This document shows, piece by piece, positions 16,686 to 23,948 of a stretch of 64,000 nt of DNA. The stretch comes from UBA2396 sp038042175 (GTDB lineage Bacteria > Planctomycetota > Phycisphaerae > Phycisphaerales > UBA1924), in the NCBI GenBank assembly GCA_964358855.1, contig CAYHQQ010000009.1, positions 1 to 64,000 on the forward strand. Direction: 5' to 3'. How positions within the stretch are numbered: the first letter of the stretch is position 1; the number at the start of each line of letters is the position of its first letter. A program made the position numbers and the translations under genes. The notes under the pieces are model-generated. The model was not told the origin of the DNA, made no database searches, and saw nothing but the letters and a program-made list of their open reading frames with translations.

Positions 16686-16756
16686 TGGGCGATGGTGTAA
16701 CGGTAGCACAGCAGTTTTTGGTACTGCTTGTCATGGTTCGAATCCATGTCGCCCAG
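16686..16756 (+). tRNA. tRNA-Gln (anticodon TTG)
   Basis: Cloverleaf with acceptor TGGGCGA/TCGCCCA, anticodon stem GCAGT/ACTGC around the loop TTTTGGT (anticodon TTG), and T-arm CATGG-TTCGAAT-CCATG. Discriminator G; no encoded CCA. It lies 36 bp upstream of glmU. A tRNA-Gln next to prs/rplY/pth is also seen in Proteobacteria. Confidence 0.97.
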
Positions 16757-16792
16757 CTTGTGGTTTGTCCCTCGCGTTTGTGATCCGTCTTG

Positions 16793-17599
16793 ATGTCGAA
16801 CTCCACCAACAACCTCTCGGCCATCATCCTCGCCGCCGGCAAAGGCACGCGGATGAAGTCCGATCTGCCCAAGGTCGTCCACCCCGTGGGTGGTCGCGCG
16901 ATGGTGTGCGCGGTCGTGGACGCGTGCCAACGGGCCGGCGTGGACCGGGTCGTGGTGGTGGTGGGGTACCAGCAGGAAAAGGTCCGCGACGCTCTCGCCG
17001 GATACGACGTCGAGTACGCGGTGCAGGCCGAGCAGCTTGGAACGGGTCACGCCGTGATGAGTGCCGCCCCGCTGTTTGCAAACGCCGCACCGGGCGAGAC
17101 CTCGCTGGTGCTGTGCGGCGACGGCCCATTGATCCGGCCCGCGACGATCGAGACGATGCTCAAGACGCACCGGGCGGCACGGGCCGCCGCCACGCTCGCG
17201 ACCAGTGTGATTGAGGATCCGACGGGATACGGGCGGATCGCCCGCGACGTCGCCGGGCGTTTCCTGGCGATCGTCGAGCACAAGAATTGCACTCCTGAGC
17301 AGCTCAAGATCCGCGAGGTCAATCCGAGTTACTACTGCTTTGACTCACTCGCGCTCTTCGAGACGCTCAAGCTCGTGAAACGCAACGAGAAGAGCGGCGA
17401 GTACTACATCACCGATGTTCTGGAGCTGGTGCTCGCCAAGGGCAAGCGTGTCGAGGTCATCGAGGCGGTGCCGCCCCAGGACATTCTCAGCATCAACACA
17501 CCCGAAGACCTGGCGACGGTCGACTCGATCTACCGCTCGCGCGGCACGGTCGGCGTCATCCAGGGATCGCAAGGCGCAGCACGAAAGGCGGCCCGGTGA
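16793..17599 (+). CDS. glmU: UDP-N-acetylglucosamine pyrophosphorylase, GlmU N-terminal domain only
   Basis: Forms UDP-GlcNAc from GlcNAc-1-phosphate and UTP for peptidoglycan and LPS. The 268-residue product covers the nucleotidyltransferase domain: LAAGKGTRMKS (13-23), the uridine-binding segment with QLGTGHAV, and LCGDGPLI with the metal-binding Asp. The left-handed beta-helix acetyltransferase domain of bifunctional GlmU (about 455 residues) is absent, so acetylation of GlcN-1-P must be done elsewhere. The ATG at 16793 is used; a TTG directly in front of it is also in frame. Its stop overlaps the prs start by 4 nt (GTGA), indicating translational coupling. The order glmU-prs-rplY-pth matches that of Bacillus. 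Confidence 0.93.
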   Translation: MSNSTNNLSAIILAAGKGTRMKSDLPKVVHPVGGRAMVCAVVDACQRAGVDRVVVVVGYQQEKVRDALAGYDVEYAVQAEQLGTGHAVMSAAPLFANAAPGETSLVLCGDGPLIRPATIETMLKTHRAARAAATLATSVIEDPTGYGRIARDVAGRFLAIVEHKNCTPEQLKIREVNPSYYCFDSLALFETLKLVKRNEKSGEYYITDVLELVLAKGKRVEVIEAVPPQDILSINTPEDLATVDSIYRSRGTVGVIQGSQGAARKAAR

Positions 17600-18597
17600 C
17601 GATCACCAATATCTACAGCGAGCTCAAGCTCTTCTCCGGACGCGGGAGCCGTGTGCTGGCCGAGCGCGTGGCGGCCCACATGAAGGTGCCGCTGGGCTCT
17701 GCCAAGACGATCTCGTTCCCCGACGGGGAGCTGATCGTCAAGCTCGACGACGACGTGCGCGGGCGCGACTGCTTCGTGGTCATCTCGACCTCCGAGCCCG
17801 TCAACGACAACCTGATGGAACTCCTTGTCTTCATCGATTGCCTCAAGCGGGCGAGCGCCGCCCGCGTGACGGTCGCGATCCCGTACTTCGGGTACGCCCG
17901 CCAGGACCGCAAGGACGAGGGACGCGTGCCGATCACCGCCAAGCTCGTGGCGAACCTCATCACCAAGGCGGGGGCGGACCGGGTGCTGGCGATCGACCTG
18001 CACGCGGCCCAGATCCAGGGCTTCTTCGACATTCCGGTGGATCACCTCTCGGCGACGCCGGTCTTCATCGACTACTTCAAGTCGATCCGGTCCACCCTGA
18101 ACGATCTGGTTCTTGTCAGCCCCGACGTCGGCAACGTGAAGGTCGCCGAGGGGATGGCCAACCAGCTCGGGGGCGACCTGGCGATCATCAACAAGCGACG
18201 CCTCAGCGGGTCGAAGGTCGAGACGGGCAATCTCATCGGCACCGTCGAGGGCAAGACCGTGCTGATGTTCGACGACATGATCTCCACGGGCGGAACCATC
18301 ATCGAGGCCGCCAAGCTTGTCCTGGACCGCGGGGCCAAGTCGGTGATCGCCGCGGCGACGCACCCCGTGCTCGTCGGTCCGGCGATGGAGCGATTGGCGG
18401 GGGATCTCATCTCCCGCGTGGTGGTCTCCAACTCGATTCCGTGCCAGGACGCCGACGGCGGCGACAAGTGGGCCCCCATTCGGCACAAGGTCGTCGAGCT
18501 CTGCGTGGGCTCGCTCGTGGGTGAGGCGATCCTGCGTATCCACAACAACCAGTCCATCTCGGCCCTGTTCCGCTCGTCGGCTGGGCCCAAGCGTTAG
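17596..18597 (+). CDS. prs: Ribose-phosphate pyrophosphokinase
   Basis: Makes PRPP from ribose-5-phosphate and ATP for nucleotide, His and Trp synthesis. The 333-residue length is slightly above the usual 310-320. Hallmarks are YARQDRK (100-106, ATP/flexible loop), DLHAAQIQGFF (134-144) and the PRPP-binding loop FDDMISTGGT (225-234). The GTG start is embedded in the glmU stop. The gene after it, rplY, starts 69 bp downstream. Confidence 0.97.
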   Translation: MTITNIYSELKLFSGRGSRVLAERVAAHMKVPLGSAKTISFPDGELIVKLDDDVRGRDCFVVISTSEPVNDNLMELLVFIDCLKRASAARVTVAIPYFGYARQDRKDEGRVPITAKLVANLITKAGADRVLAIDLHAAQIQGFFDIPVDHLSATPVFIDYFKSIRSTLNDLVLVSPDVGNVKVAEGMANQLGGDLAIINKRRLSGSKVETGNLIGTVEGKTVLMFDDMISTGGTIIEAAKLVLDRGAKSVIAAATHPVLVGPAMERLAGDLISRVVVSNSIPCQDADGGDKWAPIRHKVVELCVGSLVGEAILRIHNNQSISALFRSSAGPKR

Positions 18598-18666
18598 CGA
18601 TTCGATCCGATTTCAAACACGTCAACCAACAGCATCAGCACCAGGATTCAGAAAGAGGAAAAAGCC

Positions 18667-19485
18667 ATGCACGAGAAAGCACCAATGCTCCAGGCCACCA
18701 CCCGCGAGAAGCTCGGCAGCCGTTTCTGCCAGCGCATCCGCAAGGCTGGCAAACTCCCGGCGGTCGTCTACGGACACGGTCAGGACCCCGCCCCCATCGC
18801 CCTTGATTTCCACGAGGCCGTGGGACTCATCAGCAAGGGCGAGAAGGTCTTCCGCCTGGACTTCCCCGGCAAGACGAGCAAGGACGAGGCGCAGATGGTG
18901 CTCCTCAAGGACCTGCAGTTTGACTACCTGGGCACGGCGATCGTGCACGCGGACTTCGCCCGCGTCGATCTCAACGAGCGGGTGCGGACGCGCGTGGCGA
19001 TCCACCTCATCGGCGAGGCGGTCGGCCTCAAGCAGACGGGCGCGATCCTGATGCACCCCACCAACGAGGTGATCGTCGAGTGCGCGGTGAAAGACATCCC
19101 CGAGTTCTTCGAGATCCGGATCGACGAGCTCGACCTGGGGCACTCCATCACCGCCGGTGAGATCAAGCTCCCCCTGGCGGAGATGAAGCTCATCACCGAC
19201 AAGAACGCCATCCTCGCCCAGATCATCATCCAGCTCGAGGAGAAGGTCGGAGAGGCCGCCGACGCCGTCGCCGGCGCCGCCGAGCCCGAGGTCCTCACCG
19301 CCAAGAAGCCCGCCGAGGGCGAGGCCGCTGCCGGAGCAGCGGGCGCCAAGGACGCCAAGGGTGGAGCCAAGCCCGCCGCCGGCGCCAAGCCCGCGGCCGG
19401 TGCGGCCGGCGCCAAGCCTGCCGCCGGAGCGGCCGGAGCCAAGCCCGCCGCCGGGGCCGCCGCCAAGCCGGCACCCAAGAAGTAA
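18667..19485 (+). CDS. rplY: 50S ribosomal protein L25/general stress protein Ctc, with Ala/Lys/Gly/Pro tail
   Basis: Binds 5S rRNA. The N-terminal domain (about 1-95) shows REKLGSRFCQRIRKAGKLPAVVYG; the second, Ctc-type TL5 domain runs to about residue 195 (HSITAGEIKLP). Residues from about 205 to 272 are a low-complexity tail with repeats of AKPAAGAAG, absent from typical Ctc (about 190-220 residues). A Shine-Dalgarno-like AGAGGAAA precedes the ATG. It belongs to the glmU-prs-rplY-pth cluster. Confidence 0.94.
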   Translation: MHEKAPMLQATTREKLGSRFCQRIRKAGKLPAVVYGHGQDPAPIALDFHEAVGLISKGEKVFRLDFPGKTSKDEAQMVLLKDLQFDYLGTAIVHADFARVDLNERVRTRVAIHLIGEAVGLKQTGAILMHPTNEVIVECAVKDIPEFFEIRIDELDLGHSITAGEIKLPLAEMKLITDKNAILAQIIIQLEEKVGEAADAVAGAAEPEVLTAKKPAEGEAAAGAAGAKDAKGGAKPAAGAKPAAGAAGAKPAAGAAGAKPAAGAAAKPAPKK

Positions 19486-19526
19486 CCCAAGGAAGCACCT
19501 TCCCAGAAACCACCCCGCGAGCCGGC

Positions 19527-19575
19527 GGGGGCAAGCCGAATGCCGTGACGCTCGTCATCGATTCGACTTGCCCCC
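19527..19575 (+). other. Hairpin in the rplY-pth intergenic leader
   Basis: GGGGGCAAG (19527-19535) pairs perfectly with CTTGCCCCC (19567-19575), and CGAAT (19537-19541) with ATTCG (19561-19565). No T-run follows, and the pth ATG is 21 bp downstream, so a role in translation control or mRNA processing is more likely than termination. Confidence 0.5.
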
Positions 19576-19596
19576 GGCCGGAACCCAGAAAGCCAA

Positions 19597-20535
19597 ATGA
19601 AGCTCATCGTCGGCCTTGGCAATCCCGGTACCACCTACCAGAACACACGTCACAACGTGGGGTTCATGGTGGTCGACCGACTTGTCAAGGCGCACGCCGG
19701 CGGTTGGGCGGTCAAGGGGCAGTTCAACGCGGCGTGCGTCGAGGCGACTCTCGGCGGCGAGCGGTGTCTGCTCATCAAGCCGACGACGTTCATGAACAAG
19801 TCGGGGCAGTCGGTCGGGGCCGCCATTCGTTTCTACAAGCTCCAGCCCGCCGCCGACATCCTGGTGATCGTCGACGACATCTATCTTGATGTCGGCGTCG
19901 TTCGCATCAAGCCCAGCGGCGGGGCGGGTGGGCACAACGGGCTGATCGATATCGAGGCCGCTCTTGGCGGCGACAACTACCCGCGATTGCGGGTGGGCGT
20001 CGGGGCCAAGCCCGCGGTGATGGATCAGGCCGATTATGTCCTCTCGCGATTTCGCGAGGACGAGAAGCCCCTGCTCGAGGGCGGGCTCGATCGGGCCACC
20101 AAGGCGGCGTTCGCGTTTGCGGCCAAGGGGCTGGACGCGGCGATGAATCAGTACAACGCACCGGACAGACCGCCCAGGGAGAAACCGCCCAGGCCGCCGG
20201 GGATGGATGGACCGCCGGGAAAGGGCGGGCCACCGGGAAAAAATGGACCATCCGGGAAAGATGGTCCGCCCGGAAGAAATGGGCCGCCCGGGACGGACGG
20301 ACTGCCCGGGAAGGATGGCCCACCGGGGAAGGACGGCCCACCCGGGAAGGATGGGCCGCCGGGGAAGGGCGGAGGGCCAGAAGCAAGGGTCGCGAATGTG
20401 GATTTCAGATTTGAGATATCAAACCCCCGACCGCAAGTCAGAACCGATCCCCAAACCAACCACAAGCTGAGTTCGAACCGTTCACCAGACTCCACTCAGC
20501 ACGCAGCACTCAGCACGATTCCCACACTCACCTGA
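19597..20535 (+). CDS. pth: Peptidyl-tRNA hydrolase with a collagen-like C-terminal extension
   Basis: Recycles peptidyl-tRNA released from stalled ribosomes. Residues 1-190 are a complete Pth: N-terminal GLGNPG, catalytic His19 in NTRHNVGF, Asp93, Asn67 (FMNKSG) and Asn114 (GGHNG). After this come residues 202-258 with 19 uninterrupted Gly-X-Y triplets (GPPGKDGPPGKD type), followed by about 50 residues that read like translated intergenic DNA. Typical Pth has about 190 residues; this product has 312. A loss of the native stop codon with expansion of a GC-rich repeat is a possible origin. The ATG at 19597 is unambiguous. Confidence 0.95.
   Translation: MKLIVGLGNPGTTYQNTRHNVGFMVVDRLVKAHAGGWAVKGQFNAACVEATLGGERCLLIKPTTFMNKSGQSVGAAIRFYKLQPAADILVIVDDIYLDVGVVRIKPSGGAGGHNGLIDIEAALGGDNYPRLRVGVGAKPAVMDQADYVLSRFREDEKPLLEGGLDRATKAAFAFAAKGLDAAMNQYNAPDRPPREKPPRPPGMDGPPGKGGPPGKNGPSGKDGPPGRNGPPGTDGLPGKDGPPGKDGPPGKDGPPGKGGGPEARVANVDFRFEISNPRPQVRTDPQTNHKLSSNRSPDSTQHAALSTIPTLT
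20200..20370 (+). repeat. In-frame 18-bp-type tandem repeat coding for Gly-X-Y triplets
   Basis: Repeating GGGCCACCGGGGAAGGAC-like units (9-nt and 18-nt periods) inside pth encode the collagen-like segment. Downstream of it, 20395-20535 has more the texture of intergenic DNA. Confidence 0.8.
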
Positions 20536-20578
20536 ATCAAACCAAGTCCAAGAACCAAGTCCAAGAAGGAAAGTACCC

Positions 20579-21202
20579 ATGGCCACTGTGACCAAGAAGA
20601 CCGAGACCAAGACCGCCGACGCCAAATCCACCGAGGGCAAAGCCCCCGCGACCAAGCCCGCCGCCACCAAGGCCCCCGCGACCCAGACCGCCGCGGCCAA
20701 GCCCGCGGTTGCCAAAGTGCTCGCCTCGGCGACGACGCACGTTGACGCGAAGCGGACGACGATCTACGAGGCGATGTTCCTGCTGACGCAGGCGGTCGCG
20801 GCCGATTTCTCGGGTGCGATCGCGCACATCCAGGAGATCCTCGCCCGCGGGCACGCCGAGATCATCTCGATGCGCAAGTGGGACGAGCGGCGCCTGGCGT
20901 ACGAGGTGAAGGGCAACAAGCGGGCGGTGTACATCCTCTGCTACTTCAAGGCTCCCAACGAGCAGCTCGGGCATATCGAGCGCGACTGCCGTCTGAGCGA
21001 GAAGATCCTGCGATCGATGATCCTCCGCGAGGAGAGCATGTCCCTCGAGCAGATCCAGGCCACCGACGGGCGCAAGGAGCTCGAGGTCGAGGCCAAGCTG
21101 CGTGCCGAGCGTGCGGCCGCCGGCCCCAACGCCCCGGAGCTTCCCATCACGCCGGTCGCGACGATCCCGACCGAGTCGGATCAGGGCGAGGGGTACCGGT
21201 AA
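20579..21202 (+). CDS. rpsF: 30S ribosomal protein S6 with extended N-terminus
   Basis: The S6 fold is recognisable from about residue 58 (RTTIYEAMFLL), through MRKWDERRLAYEVKGNKRAVY and ERDCRLSEKILRSMILR; S6 usually starts almost directly at this strand. The first roughly 57 residues are a Lys/Ala/Thr/Pro-rich extension (ATKPAATKAPATQ) and the last 30 are also low complexity, giving 207 residues against 95-135 usually. The ATG at 20579 is preceded by GAAGGAAAG. The usual neighbours ssb and rplI follow, but rpsR (S18), normally between them, is not present. Confidence 0.94.
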   Translation: MATVTKKTETKTADAKSTEGKAPATKPAATKAPATQTAAAKPAVAKVLASATTHVDAKRTTIYEAMFLLTQAVAADFSGAIAHIQEILARGHAEIISMRKWDERRLAYEVKGNKRAVYILCYFKAPNEQLGHIERDCRLSEKILRSMILREESMSLEQIQATDGRKELEVEAKLRAERAAAGPNAPELPITPVATIPTESDQGEGYR

Positions 21203-21241
21203 GACCTTGGGACACCCCCCTTCCTTTGTAAGGATGGCCCT

Positions 21242-21269
21242 TTGACCCGGCCCTGGTCTGTTCTATACT
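21242..21269 (+). promoter_or_regulatory. Sigma-70-type promoter upstream of ssb
   Basis: TTGACC (21242-21247) and TATACT (21264-21269) with 16-bp spacing, the best consensus match seen in the window. Predicted start near 21276, giving a leader of about 36 nt for ssb. Confidence 0.7.
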
Positions 21270-21311
21270 TGTTCGGATCGTTCACGTTCGCACACCTGCC
21301 GGAGACCAACC

Positions 21312-21800
21312 ATGCCGAATCTGAACCGTGTCATGCTGATGGGAAACCTGACCCGCGATGTGGAGCTGAAGTACACCGCCAACAACTTGGCGATCGGCAA
21401 GCTCGGCCTGGCGGTCAATCGTCGTTGGAAATCAGCTGAAGGCGAGCAGAAAGAGGAAGTGACATTCATCGACTGCGAGGCGTTCGGCAAGACCGCGGAG
21501 AACATCGCCAAGTTCTTCTCCAAGGGTCGTCCGATTTTCCTCGACGGTCGACTGAAGCTGGACCAGTGGGAGAAGGAAGGACAGAAGTTCTCGAAGCTCA
21601 AGGTGGTCATCGAAGGCTTTGAGTTCATCGACAGCAAGAGCAGCAACAACAGCGGTGGCGGCGGTGGTGGCGATGGCGGCGCCTCCGAAGAATCGGGGGG
21701 CGGCTATCAGCGCAGCGCGCCACGTACGTCCTCGGCCACGGCTCCCAAACCCAGCACCGGCGGACACACCCCAGTCGGCGAAGAAGACATCCCGTTCTGA
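21312..21800 (+). CDS. ssb: Single-stranded DNA-binding protein
   Basis: An OB-fold SSB (162 residues): N-terminal MPNLNRVMLMGNLTRDVEL, the family core with EVTFIDCEAFGKTAENIAKF, a Gly/Ser-rich flexible linker (about 115-150) and the conserved acidic tip EEDIPF that docks replication and repair partners. It lies between rpsF and rplI as in many bacteria but has its own promoter at 21242. Confidence 0.97.
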   Translation: MPNLNRVMLMGNLTRDVELKYTANNLAIGKLGLAVNRRWKSAEGEQKEEVTFIDCEAFGKTAENIAKFFSKGRPIFLDGRLKLDQWEKEGQKFSKLKVVIEGFEFIDSKSSNNSGGGGGGDGGASEESGGGYQRSAPRTSSATAPKPSTGGHTPVGEEDIPF

Positions 21801-21810
21801 TAGATTTCCC

Positions 21811-21840
21811 AAGTGCCTAGTGCCAAGTGCCTAGTGCCTG
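21811..21840. repeat. AGTGCCTAGTGCC word repeat
   Basis: Reverse-orientation copy of the word family at 10304-10334, located between ssb and rplI. Confidence 0.7.
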
Positions 21841-21937
21841 TTTCCGATCGTTGAGGCCGCGTGCCTGTCGCCCGCGAGCCTCTAACTTTCCCGACCCGGC
21901 GGCGTCGATGGCCCGCCACTCGAAAGGACAGCATCCC

Positions 21938-22750
21938 ATGGCCGTGAACATTGAACTCCTTCTGATCGAAAACGTCGAGGCTCTGGGCATCGTCGGCGAT
22001 GTAGTGAAGGTCCGCACCGGTTACGCCCGCAACTTCCTTCTTCCGCGCAACCTGGCGACCCAGCCCAGCCCCGAGAAGATCAAGGCGCTGGCAGGCAAGC
22101 GGGCCGAGGCCGAGACGATGCTCGCCGAGCAGCGTCGCCAGCGCAAGGAGCTGGCCGGCAAGCTCCAGGGCGTCGAGGTCACTCTCATTCGTTCGTGCAA
22201 TGATCAGGGCATCCTCTACGGCAGCATCACCCAGCAGGACATCGCCACGGCCTTGCTCGCGCTGGGCCACGGCGTCAAGCCGCGTGACATCCGCATCAGC
22301 CAGGTGATGAAGCGCGTCGACACCTTCGACGTGCACGTGAAGCTCGACAGCGACCTTGACTCCATCATCAAGGTGATCGTGCAGCCCGACCGCAAGCTCG
22401 AGCTCGAGCGTCACGAGGCCGAGGCCAAGGAAACCAAGAAGCCGGCCCACGCCGAGCAGGCCGAAGAGGGCGCTGAGCAAGCGGCTCCCGCCGAGGGCAC
22501 CGAGGCCAAGGGCGAGGCCAAGTCCGAGGGCAAGCCTGCCGCCAAGGGTGGAGCGGCCGAGGGCAAGGACGCCGAGAAGAAGCCCAAGGTCAAGAAGGAT
22601 CGTCCCGAGAAGTCCGAGAAGGACGGCAAGTCGACCAAGGAGGCCGACGCCGCCGCGGCCGCCGCCGCCAAGAGCGTGTGGGGCAAGCCCATCGACGACT
22701 CGGCCAAGAACCTGATTCCGGCGGCCCGCCCGCGCCGCGAACGCCGATAG
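21938..22750 (+). CDS. rplI: 50S ribosomal protein L9 with long charged tail
   Basis: Residues 1-150 are L9: the N-terminal NIELLLIENVEALGIVGDVV and VRTGYARNFLLPRNLA segments, a connecting helix, and the C-terminal domain (ISQVMKRVDTFDVHVKL). A tail of roughly 120 residues rich in Glu, Lys and Ala follows; normal L9 has about 148 residues, this product 270. The ATG at 21938, with AAAGGA upstream, gives the standard N-terminus; the longer open frame is not supported. A strong terminator follows. Confidence 0.95.
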   Translation: MAVNIELLLIENVEALGIVGDVVKVRTGYARNFLLPRNLATQPSPEKIKALAGKRAEAETMLAEQRRQRKELAGKLQGVEVTLIRSCNDQGILYGSITQQDIATALLALGHGVKPRDIRISQVMKRVDTFDVHVKLDSDLDSIIKVIVQPDRKLELERHEAEAKETKKPAHAEQAEEGAEQAAPAEGTEAKGEAKSEGKPAAKGGAAEGKDAEKKPKVKKDRPEKSEKDGKSTKEADAAAAAAAKSVWGKPIDDSAKNLIPAARPRRERR

Positions 22751-22771
22751 GTATCGAGTGCATCAACAGAG

Positions 22772-22797
22772 CCCCCGGCGCAAGCCGGGGGTTTTTT
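22772..22797 (+). terminator. Rho-independent terminator after rplI
   Basis: Perfect 8-bp stem CCCCCGGC/GCCGGGGG with a GCAA tetraloop, followed by six T residues. Ends the rpsF-ssb-rplI block. Confidence 0.95.
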
Positions 22798-23038
22798 CGT
22801 GGTGGCAAGCGCCAGGTCCGTTCAAAAGCCAGACGCGACCGTCCGAATACCCCGACCCCCGGCCGGAAGTTCCGACAGGCTCAGCATTCCTTCTCTCGAC
22901 ATCGCGGATGGTGTTGGCGGCCTCACCTGAATCGTGTATTGTGCAGAGGGCTTCCATTCCCTCGCGTCTTGATTGAAGCAGCCAGGGGCTCAACCCGCTC
23001 CGCGCCCGTCGCGACCGAAGTGTCCGGAGAACTCAGAG

Positions 23039-23893
23039 ATGCTGCAGGCTCCCTGTTCAATCAGTTCCACCGCGGTGGGCCAAGCGGCTCTCGCCCTCGC
23101 CAACCGCGGTCCATCGGCAGGCCGTCTGGGCTCGATGATCGGCGCCTGTGTGCTGGCGGGTGCGGGAACGATCGCGACCGCCGGGGCTCAGACCTTCAAC
23201 TTCAACGACGGCATTCAGGGATGGCGCGTCTTCAGCATCCACCACCTGGGCGACCAGGTGTCCGGGCGGGCCCCCGTGGGTGTTCTCCCCGCGTTCGATT
23301 CGTCCTTTGGCCAGCCGGCGCCCAGCCTGCGGATCGCCGACATCGCGGGAGAAACGTGGATTGGAGCTCCCGCTTCGGCGCTGGGCTCTCGCCCGGGCCT
23401 GTACGGGGAGCGGCTCGAGTTCGACGTCATGTACCGCCTGTGCGACAACGCGACGTACGCCTCGGCGGGCATCGAGAGCGCAACGATGAGCCTGTGGATC
23501 GCCGAGCCGGCGCCGGCGCTGAACGTCTGGCTCCACCGCAGCTACACCTTTGCTCCGGGGCTCTGGCGAGTCGGCAACGTGAACGGGCCGCAGGCGACCC
23601 AGACCCAGATCACCGAAGTGCTTGGCAACCTTCAGGGCATCTACATCCACACCGAATGGAAGACTGGTGCCGACGACACGAGCGTGGACAACATCGCCAT
23701 CGGCCAGGAAGCCGGCTGCTCCGCCGACTTCGATGGCGACGGCACGGTCGACTTCTTCGACTACGACGCGTTCGTGGTCTGCTTCGAGGGCGGCGCGTGC
23801 CCGCCCGGCAAGACCGCGGACTTCGACGGCGATGGGACCGTCGATTTCTTCGACTACGACGCCTTTGTGGTGGCGTTTGAGGGTGGGTGCTGA
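23039..23893 (+). CDS. GC-type dockerin-tailed secreted protein
   Basis: A 284-residue secreted protein with a signal-peptide-like hydrophobic stretch near residues 30-50 (ending ATAGAQ) after a rather long N-terminus, a beta-rich middle domain beginning FNFNDGIQGW that resembles a laminin-B/carbohydrate-binding-type fold, and two C-terminal EF-hand loops DFDGDGTVDFFDYDAFV, the last closing on Glu-Gly-Gly-Cys. This tail is shared by seven proteins in the window and corresponds to what is annotated elsewhere as a GC-type dockerin domain. The start is uncertain: the ATG at 23039 is chosen, but other in-frame starts exist at 22973 and downstream. Ligand and function unknown. Confidence 0.8.
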   Translation: MLQAPCSISSTAVGQAALALANRGPSAGRLGSMIGACVLAGAGTIATAGAQTFNFNDGIQGWRVFSIHHLGDQVSGRAPVGVLPAFDSSFGQPAPSLRIADIAGETWIGAPASALGSRPGLYGERLEFDVMYRLCDNATYASAGIESATMSLWIAEPAPALNVWLHRSYTFAPGLWRVGNVNGPQATQTQITEVLGNLQGIYIHTEWKTGADDTSVDNIAIGQEAGCSADFDGDGTVDFFDYDAFVVCFEGGACPPGKTADFDGDGTVDFFDYDAFVVAFEGGC

Positions 23894-23948
23894 GTTCAAC
23901 TCGCTATCTCGTGGATTTCGGGTCGGGAAGGGTCGCAAAGGGACAATC

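Noticed and set aside
20200..20370. CRISPR-like array
   Set aside because: The periodicity is 9/18 bp and encodes Gly-X-Y; there are no spacers and no cas genes.
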